Source: Fagopyrum homotropicum
Lineage: Eukaryota > Streptophyta > Magnoliopsida > Caryophyllales > Polygonaceae
Length of the DNA stretch: 64,000 nucleotides
Assembly: GCA_033239125.1 (NCBI GenBank)
Contig: BSWB01000002.1
Span: 160,797,909 to 160,861,908, forward strand
Direction of reading: 5' to 3'
The notes under the pieces are model-generated. The model was not told where the DNA came from, did no database searches, and worked only from the letters and a program-made list of their open reading frames with translations. Both the position numbers and the translations under genes were made by a program. This document shows, piece by piece, positions 11,640 to 23,119 of this stretch; the stretch's first letter is position 1; each line of letters opens with the position of its first letter.

Positions 11640-12420
11640 TAGTGCCTTTAAGCGTTTTCCCTCCTTATATAGTATAAAAAATTAATGATTCTATTCCTTT
11701 TATTCGATGTGGGATAACCACATTGTTGTTCCTTTTTTTTCCAAGTTTTGTGTTTGTACACGTAACTTCGTAAATCATTAATCCAATTTTAGTAAATAAA
11801 TACACCATTATTCAGTGCTCGGGGAGACGAAGTCAATGCTTCTTTTTTTGGTATTGACGATGGCCGGAGCCCATTGAAAATTTTTCTGGAAAATCCGGCG
11901 CACTACTTATTTACAATATTAGTTCCAACAATCCCCACGGGAATATAAATGATTCTAGATACATGTTTTTGAGAAATTTTTGTTTGGGAGTACAATAAAA
12001 AAATCACTACATTTGGGAAGGTAGCATTTTTTCAGCCTTGAACCTTCGGTACTCACTAGCTATCAGATTTACTCGCTCAACAACGTCATTTCAAGAATCC
12101 TTCCGAAAAATTGTAAAAGCACCAAAGATAAAGAAAAACCTGCAAGATTATAACACTGTTAGTATGTATAGAGTCGAAATAGGAGATATTTGTCCTTAAT
12201 TTCAAAACTCTCCGGATTACGACGGTTTGAATTACGTTCTAAATCCCAGGATAAACGTCCATTACTAGAAGGAGCCAAAGGCTCGACTTGCGCGTACGGG
12301 CTCGACTCGCGCGCGAGCGCATGGTCGGTTAGCTACGCCCGCTCCCATTGAAAGTGGGTAGTGACTCAAAGGTCACGGCCTTTAAGCGTTTCTCCTACTT
12401 ATATCTTATAGAGAAAATTG
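11640..12420. repeat. Dispersed repeat sequence shared with 17.36-17.63 kb
   Basis: The segment 11650-11935 shares a block containing GCCGGAGCCCATTGAAAATT and TCCGGCGCACTACTTA with 17360-17630. A second block, TAGTGCCTTTAAGCG near 11640, recurs as GGCCTTTAAGCGTTTCTCC near 12380. No coding capacity is visible. The element class is unknown. Confidence 0.5.
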
Positions 12421-13254
12421 GATGAAATGTACCCAATGACTAATTTTGTTTAGTAAATAACCTAGGCCTATAAACTTTTAAGTGAATAGTCTTATTAAAC
12501 AAATAATGGCATATTTACCCTTATTAATTATAATAAATTTTATCCTAATTTAGACGTTACTCTTATAACTTAAGTATTCTTGTAACTTTATAATTCTTAC
12601 AAAAAATCCGAAAAATTAAAAAACGAATGTAGTCACCAAGAATCGATCTCGGGTTGGTTGCCCCTTCCTCCCACCCTAATACCAACTGGACAAGTTGGAT
12701 TTCACGATTTATCTTCTTGTAAAATTTAATTGTACACGATTTATCTTCTTGTAAAATTTTCTTGTACAAGATTAATTACTAATTGATTACGCTGATCAAT
12801 TCTTGTAAATTTTTTGTAAACTTTTATTAAGAATTTTTTTGTACTCTTCATGATTTACATGAAAAGTACAAGCATGTAACATGCTAGTTTTATCAATTCA
12901 CGTAAAAAAAAATTATATTCTTTATGATTTACTAATTGATTATGCTATTAAAATTGATAACTTATTCAAAATACACCTTCTTCAATTAGAGATTGTAGGT
13001 CAAAATAAATAAGGGAGAATTTGACCTACTAGGCTTTTTTTGGTTTTTGTTAAAGAAATTATACCCCATATTTTTTACCACTCTCATTTAATAGTAGGTA
13101 AAAATTATTAACCTTTCTATTTAGAAAGAAAGAATAAATGATGTTTGTTATTTGTTATATAAGTATAAGTTTCATTTTTTAATTGCTGAATTTGTTTTCT
13201 TTTATTATTTTTCTTGCTTTATTTAATTTTTTTTTAAATTTTTTTTTATTTTCT

Positions 13255-13520
13255 GAAGTGAATTTCTCATACCGGAATTCTCATACCAGAATTTCTCATA
13301 CCAGAATTTTCATACCAGAAATTTCATACCAGAAATTATCATACGAAAAGTTCATACCAGAAATTCCATACCAGAAATTATCATACTAAAAGTTCATACC
13401 AGAAGTTCATATTATTTTCATTCCAAAATTTTTTCATACCGGAAGTTTTTTTTATCCTTTTTTATTTTATAATTTTCTGGTATGAGTAATACCAGAAAAT
13501 TTCTCATACCAGAAATTTTC
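13255..13520. repeat. CATACCAGAA array (left part)
   Basis: About a dozen copies of CATACCAGAAATT-like units at 12-20 bp spacing lie in poly-T-rich sequence. The array resumes after the nested element (about 15055-15100) and isolated units occur at 16320 and 16425. Most units here point the same way, with one inverted (CTGGTATGAG near 13479). Confidence 0.85.
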
Positions 13521-13537
13521 TTTATTATTTTATTTTA

Positions 13538-15024
13538 GGGAAATTCTGGATGGTACCCTCGTGGTTTGGGGTTTTCCGGATTTTGCCCAACAGTTTTTTC
13601 TTTTCCGGATGGTACCCTCGTACTTTTGCAACTTTCTTGATTATGACCTGAACCGTTTCAATGAATAAGGATATAAACACTATATTATATCTAATTAAAA
13701 CTCAACCGGTTTAAGAAAATCCTAACCCAACGTAACTCCTACTGTCATCTTCTTCCATTAGCTACACAATTGCCAAAGTGAAAATCCAATAACCACAAAT
13801 CACCATTGAAACCCCCAATATCATCACTCTGGACTTCTTCTCGATGAATATTTGGTTGATTTCGAAATGAAATCTCTTTCAATTTCATACCTGAGACTCA
13901 TTTTCGAACCTGAGTTTTAAAGTAAGAATTCTCAAAACCCTAAATCTATCATCGACACCGTCAATGGCTCAGACAATTTCTTGGTGAATCAACATTCTAA
14001 AATATGAGTGACCAAGTAAAATCGGAAGTAGTAAATCTGCACAGCTGTTGGATTCTTGAACCAATGTTAGCATTCATTTCTCTATAATTCAAGGAAAACA
14101 CAGTAAAATCAGCATTCATAGAGAAATGAATGCCGACGTTGAATCAAGAATCCAACAACTGTGCAGATTTTACTACTTTTGATATTACTAAATCCAATTA
14201 GGATTATGTCCAAAAGTTTTACTATATTCTACTATTTTTATGTAAAAGTTTGAAGTAGTAAAATCTGCACACACATATTCTAATTCATACTGAAGAACAA
14301 GGAAAAACATAGTAAAATCTGCACACAAATTTGAAGTGGCAGTACTATAACAGTGATTTGGGAAATCTTGATCACCCTTTTTCTCCCAGTAAACTAATTA
14401 TTTCTCTTGGTCTTCAATTTATTTCATCTTCTAATTCGTACTATCAAGTCCCAGTTGTTGGATTCTTCAGTAGTCCAAAAATGATCCAATGTCGACTGGT
14501 CCACCAGAAGTAGATGGACCCTCATGATAATCATCAAATGGACCCTCGTTGGAAAATCTCAACATTCATATCAGTAGACAATCATGCATCTTGTGACACA
14601 CTAACTGTGACTCCCGTGCCCATCTCTGCTTCATAATCCCATGTTTCACTCCATTGTTGCCAACAGAAAACCTTAAAACTTCATTTAGAAATCAACCAAA
14701 TATTGATCGAGAAGAAGTTCAGTGATGATATTGGGGGGTTTCAATTGTGATTTGTGGTTGCTGGATTGTAACTTTAGCAATGGTGTATAACTTTAGCAAT
14801 GGTGTAGACGATGGAAGAAGATGACAGGAGTTGGGTTAGGGTTTCTTGTAAACCGGTTGAGTTTTAAATTGATATAATGTAGTGTTTATATTTTTATTCA
14901 TTGAACCGATTCAGGGCATAATCAGGAAAATTGCAAAAGTACGAGGGTACCATTCGGAAAGGAAAAAACTGTTGGGTAAAATCCGGAAAATCCCAAACTA
15001 CGAGGGTACCATCCGAAATTTTCC
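13538..15024. mobile_element. Nested Mutator-like element with long terminal inverted repeats
   Basis: The termini are inverted repeats of roughly 350-400 bp. The left end begins GGGAAATTCTGGATGGTACC and the right end, reverse-complemented, GGAAAATTTCGGATGGTACC. Both continue through a CCGGATTTT..CCCAACAG block, CAACCGGTTTA, and a shared TCTTCTTCCAT region. A 9-bp duplication TTTATTTTA flanks it (13529-13537, 15025-15033). The site is AT-rich, but the match is exact and coincides with the repeat ends. There is no transposase. The interior has an inverted pair around 14050-14165 built on GTAAAATCTGCACA-like phrases. Confidence 0.8.
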
Positions 15025-16014
15025 TTTATTTTATTATTTTTTGGAATATTTTTCTCATACCAGAAATTTCTCATACCAGAAATTTTATCATATCATAAGT
15101 TTTTTTTGTCTTTTTTTATTTTTTATTTTTTCATACAAACTAAATCTCAGGCTATTTTCAATACTAAAATTTTCATATAAAATCATACCATAAAACTCAA
15201 CACAAACTAAATCTCTGCCTTATGAAAGAATTTGGTCTAAATACATCTACTCCCAAACGTGTCCTCATATCATATCAGAAATGCTCTCTCACCCAGCACA
15301 CAAATCCTACTATTCCACCTTTGTTCATCCACAAGCCTTGTCAATACCGGAAACACTACAATCATACTGGTTCAAATTCTGATTCAGTTTGATCTGATGT
15401 AACACTTCTTTCTGTTTTACTGAGATCTCCCAATGTTCCCTATACCACCAAACAACTGAAATATATGAGAGGGAAGGAATAAAATTTTACAATCAGACTA
15501 TTGAAAGCTTATGATATGTAATCAAATCAATTCCACTTGTACACCACATCTGAGAAATCTCTAAATCAATAAACACTGGATTTCAAGTCTCATGTAAGTT
15601 AATTCTATGTTTATACCTCTAATCTTTCTTGTCTAAATTTAGTAATAAATATTATGTTAAGCCAAAGAAAAGCTTGCTTCAAGGAATATCTTCCAGCACA
15701 GCACTTTAGCCAGCCTAAATGTTACATTCGTCAGCCATCACCAGCAATTGGTTCCCAATATGCTAAGATTAATAAATAATTCAAGCTGAGAGTTTACAAA
15801 CTAATTAACAACCCAGGTTACTGTACACTGTAATTGCATAAGAGCATATCAAAGAAATGGCCAACATCATATGGTAATATCCTTCTTAATCTTAAAGAAA
15901 CCATTTTCACTATTTTTATTGTGCAAAAGAATAGGTGAAGACACATCAGTTGAGAAAATTCTTCAGCCAAATCAATTGCTAATTATAAACAAACTATGCA
16001 CTTGAATACTTAAC

Positions 16015-16129
16015 CTTATTAGCCCACATAAGACCACATGCATTACAAAGTGTCCTTGGTCCAACAGGTCCACGACGCATCGCCGGGGTGGCATTTTCAC
16101 TGATCCCACAATATTGACACTTACGCAAG
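16015..16129 (-). pseudogene. Captured GATA zinc-finger exon (ZML/TIFY class)
   Basis: The minus strand encodes KCQYCGISENATPAMRRGPV followed by GPRTLCNACGLMWANK. This is a GATA finger of the form CX2CX20CX2C, the spacing of the plant ZIM/ZML (TIFY-GATA) subfamily rather than the CX2CX18CX2C of most plant GATA factors. It is bounded by an intact acceptor (TTACAG) and donor (GTTAAG), so it is a complete exon. No CCT or TIFY domain is seen nearby. It sits inside a Mutator-like element with target duplications, so it is best read as a gene fragment picked up by the transposon. Confidence 0.85.
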
Positions 16130-16659
16130 CTGTAACGGTTTGGAAAAAATCAGATCCAATAGTGCAAATAAGAAAAATGCAAATGAGGAACTTAATTTAA
16201 CTTTAGGTGATAGCATTTTGTTCAAATACACATCATATTTACAAAGTTTGTGGTTGAAAAGAACTATCACCCTTAAGCCAACTTTTAGTAGTATCCCAAC
16301 TATAAACTTCTGGACTTTCTGGTATGCATCATACCAGAAATTTGAGGCAAGGACAGGTGGATCACGAGATGATGGCGTGCTCACTCTACATAGCTTCACC
16401 GAAACTAAAGTATAAGAGGTAACATACCAGAAAATTCATAATTGAAATCTTTGGTATGAATTTGTCCTTGTGTCTCATCATATTCTACATACCTTCACTA
16501 AAGCTCAACAATCAGATTCGCACAAAAATATTATAAACAATTATCACCATTATTTCAGTTTCCAGAAATTTTCGGATTTCAACGAGAATTGCAAAGAAAG
16601 CACCCATAGGCTCTAATTTCAGGAGCAATAAGATCGAACAAACACCCAAATTAAACGAA

Positions 16660-16989
16660 TCAAATAGCCAAACACAAAACAAAAAAACAAAAACAGATTT
16701 GGAAACATGAGTAACAACAGCGTACAACAAATGGAGAAGAAGAATCCCTGTGAGAGCGAGGAACTCGCCAGAACCACACAGACTGCGAGTCCGGTTCTCT
16801 TCTTGTAGAAAATCGGAGCACTTGTGGTTTCAACAAGGAATTGGCCGTGAGGTGCTCTCGGACATTTCTCGAGTCCGATTTTCTATGGTTTGAGACAAAA
16901 CCAACAGAGGCGGTTCTCTTCTCTGGCATGGCATTCCGCGAGGTGGCCGGACAATCGTCTTCTTTGGTCCGAAATTGAAATGAAATCAA
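16660..16989 (-). pseudogene. Gene-like fragment inside the Pack-MULE, identity unknown
   Basis: This GC-richer block on the minus strand has an open frame of about 109 codons beginning MISFQFRTKEDDCPATS, with 5'-UTR-like CT-rich sequence upstream (17000-17080). It may be the 5' end of the same captured gene as the GATA exon, in the same orientation about 0.5 kb away, but I recognise no domain in it. Confidence 0.3.
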
Positions 16990-17359
16990 AGCAAGACGGA
17001 TGGCTGGATGTACGAGAGAGAAGAGAGGAGAGATAGAAGGGGAGAGGCGACTGGTTGTACCAGTGAGGGAACAGAGGGGTTTAGGGTTTCCTTTGATTGT
17101 AGTAAATCAGATATGAACGGTTAAAATTAAGAAAGGGGCCTATTTACTTGATAGAAAAATAATAAAAGCCTAGTTAGTGGTTGGAATTTTTAAAAAAAGC
17201 CTAGTTACTAAAATTGTCCAATAAATAATTATGAATTTTTTAAATTCTTGTAGAAGCGTAAATTAGTCTAAAAAATTTAAAAAAAGGTTATATTCTAACA
17301 AAATTATTGAGCTTCACAATTACTAAACAAAATCAGTGAAGTAATGCTACATACCAAAT

Positions 17360-17630
17360 TCACTCTATCTTATAAAGATTCTTCTCCTTTTAGTCAACGT
17401 AGGATAGCCACATTTTTGTTTTTGTTTTTTTTTCTTCAAATTTTATGTTTCTTACGCATAATTTTGGGCATCATTGTCTCATTCACTCGTAATCCAATTT
17501 CAACGATTCAGTGCTAACATAGACCGAGTCAATACTTCAGTTTTCCGGTGTTGACAATGGTCGGAGCCCACCGAAAATTTGACAAAAAAATCCGACGCAC
17601 TACTTAATTAAAATATTGGTTCCAACAATA
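17360..17630. repeat. Second copy of the 11.65-11.94 kb repeat
   Basis: It shares the GTCGGAGCCCACCGAAAATT and TCCGACGCACTACTTA blocks with 11860-11920, plus weaker upstream similarity. Non-coding. Confidence 0.5.
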
Positions 17631-17816
17631 GTTTGTAAAATAAAATGGTTTATACACATCCGATTTTAAATATTTCCCTCAATTACATTCAATAAAGTAT
17701 TGAAAGGACATAGGATCAACATATTTTTAAATTTTACCGATTACATATTTACAACTGGATTGATGATGTATTTTATGGTTTTTTCCCTTTATTTTAGGGT
17801 TAATATATTTTTAACT

Positions 17817-17817
17817 T

Positions 17818-17876
<59 letters not shown>
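17817..17876. repeat. (TA)n microsatellite
   Basis: About 29 TA units, adjoining the MITE that starts at 17881. Confidence 0.95.
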
Positions 17877-17880
<4 letters not shown>

Positions 17881-18590
17881 GGTAAATGTTCAGGTACGGC
17901 CCTTATATTGCGGTACGGTCGTACGGCCGACCGTACGGACGACACGTGTCCCGAAAAAATAAAAAAAAAATTTTTGTTTTTCTCTTTTCTGAAACGATTT
18001 ATTTTTTCTTTCAGAAACTAATGAAAATTTATTTGAACTACCATGTTATAATTTATGCACTATTCTCCTATAAACTTTGAACTATTCCCATATAATCCAT
18101 GAACTATTACTTTTTAATATAATCCATGAACTATTCTATTATAATTCATGAACTATCCCATAATAAGTTTTGAACTATTACTTTCACTCCTTTATAAATT
18201 TTTGCACTTTAAACTATTCTATTATAATTCATGAACTATTCTATTATAATTCATGAACTATCCCATAATAAGTTTTGAACTATTACTTCCACTACTTTAT
18301 AAATTTTGCACTATGAACTATTCTATTATAATTCATGAACTATCCTTTTAGAAGTTATGAACTATTACTTAATAAGTTTTAAACTATTACTTTCATTCCT
18401 TTATAAATTTTACACTATGAACTATTCTATTATAATTCATGAACTATCCTTTTCTAAGTTATGAACTATTCCATAATAAGTTTTGAACTATTACTTTTAC
18501 TCGTTGTAAAAAAAAAAAAAAAAAAATTTTTTTTATTTTCTGAACACGTGTCGGCCGTACCGGAATAATGGGCCTTACTTGAACACTTCC
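17881..18590. mobile_element. MITE-like element with GTACGGCC termini
   Basis: The ends are imperfect inverted repeats: left TGTTCAGGTACGGCCCTTAT, right (reverse complement) TGTTCAAGTAAGGCCCATTA. Both continue into GGTACGG and CGACACGTGT. The sequence ATATAATAT occurs at 17872-17880 and again at 18593-18601, consistent with a 9-bp duplication, but the region is TA-rich so this is weak. The left terminal region holds a dense palindrome (GTACGGCCGACCGTACGG). The interior is the minisatellite at 18050-18500. Confidence 0.6.
18050..18500. repeat. Minisatellite built on CATGAACTATTC
   Basis: Many degenerate copies of a unit like TATAATTCATGAACTATTC alternate with AATAAGTTTTGAACTATTAC, including partly duplicated higher-order blocks near 18190-18300 and 18310-18480. 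It fills the interior of the MITE-like element. Confidence 0.8.
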
Positions 18591-18799
18591 TTATATAATA
18601 TATCATATGAGAACGCAAAGATTGGTGAAATTTAAAGAATTTTCTCTCTCCTATTAATAACTAATTAAATTGTGTTAAATCGAGTAACTAAATATTCGAA
18701 CTCTAAACGAGTTGCCCCACCCCGCCCTTATACCAGTTAAACTAATCAAACTTCGTGTATTCTTTTGATGATACACAATATTAATACACAATTTTAATA

Positions 18800-19121
18800 C
18801 TCCCTCCGTAACACAATGTTTGTCATTTGAGAGTTGGACACATGAATTAAAGAATAGTTAATGACTTTAAGCAATCAAATAAATTTTTTAATTTTTTGGG
18901 TGATAAGTATAATCTTTAATGATTTTATTCATGTTTCTTAGAAAAAACTCATTTTTCAATAAATTTTAGTCAATTAGAAAGTATAAGAGTTAAATTGAGA
19001 ATAATTAATTCATTGATAGTAGTGTAATCATTCAATCTATGCATTAATATTATAGAAGTGTCAAATATTTTGTTAAACTAAACTAATTGCTCAAATGACA
19101 AACATTTTGTTACGGAGGAAG
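18800..19121. mobile_element. Stowaway-type MITE (Tc1/mariner)
   Basis: Termini are CTCCCTCCGTAACACAATGT on the left and, reverse-complemented, CTTCCTCCGTAACAAAATGT on the right, both followed by TTGTCATTTGAG. The element is flanked by TA on each side. The CTCCCTCCGT terminus and TA target are the hallmarks of Stowaway MITEs. It is 322 bp and non-coding. Confidence 0.9.
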
Positions 19122-20059
19122 TATATAATTTCAATTACACAATGTCCGTACACAATTTCAATTACACAATGTTAATACATAAAACACAAATATCAGCTAC
19201 GTAAAATGCATTGGGCATACATATTCTACACTCCGAGGTATGTCATCCACAAGGAATACACGTTTACTACATAATTGTAACAGTTATGTAAAAAGCCACA
19301 AAAAATATGTATTTATAACGGATCCACAAGGAATACACATTTACTGCATAATTTTGCTGAGTTATGTAGGGCGTATCTTCATCGACAACCCTCCATTGAT
19401 GCTCTTGAACTAAAGATCCGAGTTCTTTTACGCTGAGCAATGGAGAATAGAATAACAAATGATGGATATTGTTAAATGACCATAATTAATTATGAAAATT
19501 TTTTAGGAGTTGTTAATATCTCTTTTCTTGTTTAACGTAGCAACAAAATTTTTTTTGTTTAATTAGGAAAATTAGTTATTTATCATAGGAGAGAGAAGAT
19601 TCATTTATATAGTAATATTATTTATTATTTTCTATTTAATTTTTTTTCAACGTAAATTAGGATGCCTACTTTGTTAATAGAAAATAAAAGGTACCTACTT
19701 TATGCACAAAGATACATAAATTACCTACTTAACCAACTCATTCTATAAGAACAAGCCTTATCGTGTAATCATGATAACAGATCAGAGTCATCCAATTTAG
19801 TAAATTCAATGACCTATATTAATGATAGAATATCTAAAACAAAAAATTAATTAATAAGAAATTCATAATCACTCTCACAAAAGGAGAGTGTACACGCTCT
19901 CTATTAATTCTTCTTAAAAATATCCATATAACCTTGTATTATAGGAAACAACTTGTTAGAAGAGAGTTATAGGATAACTCCCTCTCTCATCTCTCTAATT
20001 CGTGCCAACGTCATACTCCTCTCTACACCATTCGTTCCAACGTCAAACCAACCGGAATT

Positions 20060-20270
20060 ATAGTTACGAAGATGTCATATTGTTTAATATATTATTCGTA
20101 GTTATTATTAGTTTTGATACAAATGTGCCATATCGTTTAGTATATTATTCGTAGTTATTATTAGTAGGTATGGGTTGTTGGTTGAATGGATTTTTCGTAG
20201 TTATTATTAGTTTTATTACGAATGTGTCATATCGTTTAATATATTGTTCGTAGTTATTAAAAGTGATTGC
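20060..20270. repeat. Degenerate tandem repeat, TTCGTAGTTATTATTAG core
   Basis: Three to four copies of a roughly 65-75-bp unit carry CATATCGTTTAATATATT and TTCGTAGTTATTATTAG. Non-coding. The rest of 19.1-21.2 kb shows no gene. Confidence 0.6.
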
Positions 20271-21239
20271 AATTTGGTCAATACTATCATTGTAGTGCAT
20301 TGTTCGTAATTAGTAGAATTATAGTTAACGATGGGTTTTATGGTTTGTACTATGTTGATTTTGACAACCACTAGTTACGAATAGTATGTTTGTTTTGTAC
20401 AAATTTCACTATACATTTTCAAACTAAATGCAAATATTATAGTAGACATTTACAAAATAGACATAAACATAATAAATCATTAAATTCAACCATATTCCTA
20501 AAAAAAACATAAACATAGCTAAAGTTGAAGAATCCAAAATACTAATAGTAGAGGCTTATCAGTCAAGGAAGTTTATCTACACACTCACCATCCTCGTCCA
20601 TATTCGATCTTCACTCGTTAACCTGATGAGCACCCATCACAAACGAGCCTTCTTCGTGTATTTTTATCATTCAGTTGCCCCTTTAAACTTTCTTTCTTTC
20701 TTTCCGGTGACTTTGTACAAACTGATCCACCTATACGATCATGCTTCTTTTTGGATTTGACCTTTATGCCGAGTTGTTCGTCAATAACCTTTTTCCTTGA
20801 CAGATCAATAAAACACAATATAGATTTCATTATACAACAATATAAGTACCAACAGACCAACTTAATATCAAATGTCATTTACCTACATATTGTATTCATA
20901 CATATAATATGTAAACACAATCATTATTCATATTTAGTACCAGTTTGAAAATCCAATATGCACCCTAAAGCCACATTATTCAAAATTATCTTAAGACCAT
21001 GAAAAAACATTACTAACTATGAATCATATTTACAAGCTTATCATGTAAATCATAATACTTGCAACATCAACATTATTCATAATTACAACTACTATTTTAT
21101 CAACAACTAACAACATCATTAGTTTATGATAACAACGAATTATTTGTAATTATTAACTTAATATATACTTGTCATTTTCAAACGATTCAAACCAATATTA
21201 TTCCTAATTACTCCGTCTTTTTCATATTGAATACATGTT

Positions 21240-21866
21240 GAACCCAAGGGCCACTGATATGTCCGATTGCAAGCAGAATGGAGTCGTGACCGAGCACGTG
21301 TCTGTCGTCTTCAACGTCTTTGCCAACGTCATCCCCGCCGACACCGCCGACAACATGTATGCGAACACCTACTCAAACGCATCGTTTTAGGGGTTGCTGC
21401 GTAACCAATTCGAATTTCAAAATTCTGCTTTTCTAGGGTTTGGGACGGGAAATTACCTGATCGTGGCCGAAGACGAACCAGACTTGGATGAATTCAGGAA
21501 GGAGAGTGGTGCCTCTAGTGATCTCCCAAATTGAAGCCACCGTTTCGAATAGAGAGTAGAGAGCGAAAATGGCCCCAACTGCACGAATCTGTTTCCAAAC
21601 CGAAGATTTCACTTTCCCTGAACTTGTAACATTGTGCGAAAACTCATCGTGAGAAAACTGACCTGAAAGCGTCGAAGTCGTACGAGTGGAGGGAGTCCGA
21701 ATCGTAATCGGATGAGGAGCGGGATTTGCCTCGACGCCGTTGAACCCACACCATAGAAATCGCCGTTCGTTGCTCTAGAACCTAGAAATCGCACGATATC
21801 GAAGAGAGAGAGAGAAAAAGGGTGTGGTTTGTTTCTGATTATTAGGGCGCGTGAGTGGTGTTTCAT
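21240..21866 (-). pseudogene. Possible gene fragment, minus strand, unknown
   Basis: This GC-rich block has exon-like pieces on the minus strand. One frame starts MVWVQRRRGKSRSSSDYDSD near 21750 and runs to a GTCAGT donor-like site. Another piece near 21470-21530 ends with HDQ before GTAATT. I recognise no domain. It could be the 5' part of a captured or decayed gene. Evidence is composition and splice-like motifs only. Confidence 0.25.
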
Positions 21867-22239
21867 TTATCTAGTAATTATGATATCTACCCTAAATCTC
21901 GACCCTTAATACTCACCATCCGACAGTCTAAGATTATTCTCATTATTAGTGGAAGAAATATTGCGTATTGTATATATTCTGTAATTTGTTCTCATTTTAC
22001 ATTTAAAAGTTGTTTACATATGAGTCGACTCATGATCTATATATATATATATACTATTTCAGAAGTCGTATGGATTACTCTCCAACATGGCTACTTTTCT
22101 ACGAGACAAGAGTTCCGCTATCGGAGCCGGCTTATTCAGGGACCATACAGGTGCTACGGTTATCTCCTACGGAATCGCTTGTCCTAAGCGAAGCGGATAC
22201 ACTATGTACGATGGCGAGGCCACAACTCTTGGGGTCTTT

Positions 22240-22630
22240 TTAACGCATATGTAAAAGGTGTGAACAAACTTTGGGTGAAGGGGACGCCAACTTCTTCATC
22301 GAAGTGGTCGAAGGAAAGCGAGTAAGCACGTTGTATAATGAAGTCGTCGTTCATGGCATCAGCTTTTGTTGGCCAAGTTCCCGGAGAGACCGAGATTGAT
22401 GTTTATACACAAAGAGGGTAATATGGCAACTGATGCACTCGTCAAGTTCTTGCCAACTATAGTTTGGGATAGATGCGACAACCTCTTATCGTATTCGGTT
22501 ACTCAGATTACGCGTTACACCTAAACTATGAAATCATTCGTACGTCAACAACTCTGCGTGACACAATCCTCTATGTTCTAACAATTCATTTGCAATCATT
22601 TCCGATCCTTCTTCGTTAGTTTGTATCATT
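22240..22630 (+). pseudogene. RNase H-like (LINE) relic, copy 2
   Basis: It is closely similar to 11130-11560: both carry GAACAAACTTTGGGTG, GAAGTGGTCGAAGGAAAGCG, CACGTTGTATAATGAAGT and GATGCACTCGTCAAGTTCTT. The protein frame FFIEVVEGKRVSTLYNEVVV is visible before a frameshift. This copy is more deleted than the first, lacking about a dozen bases after AAGTTCTTG. It is a dead non-LTR element end. Confidence 0.5.
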
Positions 22631-22754
22631 CTAGGCCTAGTATATTGGGTAGTATGTTAGGGTTGTCTAAGTTTACTGTTTATTTCTTTATATTTGTCTA
22701 TATAAATAATATTTGATCAATAAATAAGTGTTAATGTTCACAAATCTCTACGTA

Positions 22755-22900
22755 CTATTAGAGCGGGTCCGATTACTTGAGGGAAAGGGTTGAGATGTGT
22801 GGAATGTCCCACGTCGACAATACGAAATTGTGTGAGCATAACATATAAGTACTAGGACTGCGTAGTTTCACTATGGCGAAATGGGTTAACAATTTCTTGT
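22755..22900. repeat. Possible LTR fragment
   Basis: The phrase GGAATGTCCCACGTCGACAA followed by TGTGAGCATAACATATAAGT resembles the promoter part of plant copia-type LTRs. No primer-binding site or second LTR is visible. Low confidence. Confidence 0.3.
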
Positions 22901-23119
22901 TAATTTATTAAATAATTTTCAGTAAATTATATACGTACGTAGTTTTAAAATCACTTGTCAAAAATTTGATAAAAGTTGGAATGATACAAAGAGTTTCAGA
23001 TGCCAGTACATTAAGGCCAAACATAATGCATGATTAGCCATCAAATTACAATGTTCTGCTAAACATATACTGTAAAACACATATGGTAAGATTTTCTCTC
23101 TTACCATGAAGAGCAATAA

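Larger units (their letters stand above)
13013..17219. mobile_element. Mutator-like element, Pack-MULE type (family A), 4.2 kb
   Basis: The left end reads GGGAGAATTTGACCTACTAG. The right end on the minus strand reads GGACAATTTTAGTAACTAGG; both continue into GCTTTTTTT. The element is flanked by an exact 9-bp duplication AATAAATAA (13004-13012 and 17220-17228), the length typical of Mutator elements. It has no transposase. It contains a CATACCAGAA repeat array, a GATA zinc-finger exon with both splice sites on the minus strand (16015-16129), further minus-strand gene-like sequence (about 16660-16989), and a second nested Mutator-like element (13538-15024). Without the nested element it is 2.7 kb. 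The member at 51888-53890 has the same ends and array. Confidence 0.85.

Noticed and set aside
14882..15193. 103-residue ORF MFIFLFIEPIQG..
   Set aside because: It crosses the right end of the nested Mutator-like element into the repeat array, so it is a junction artefact.
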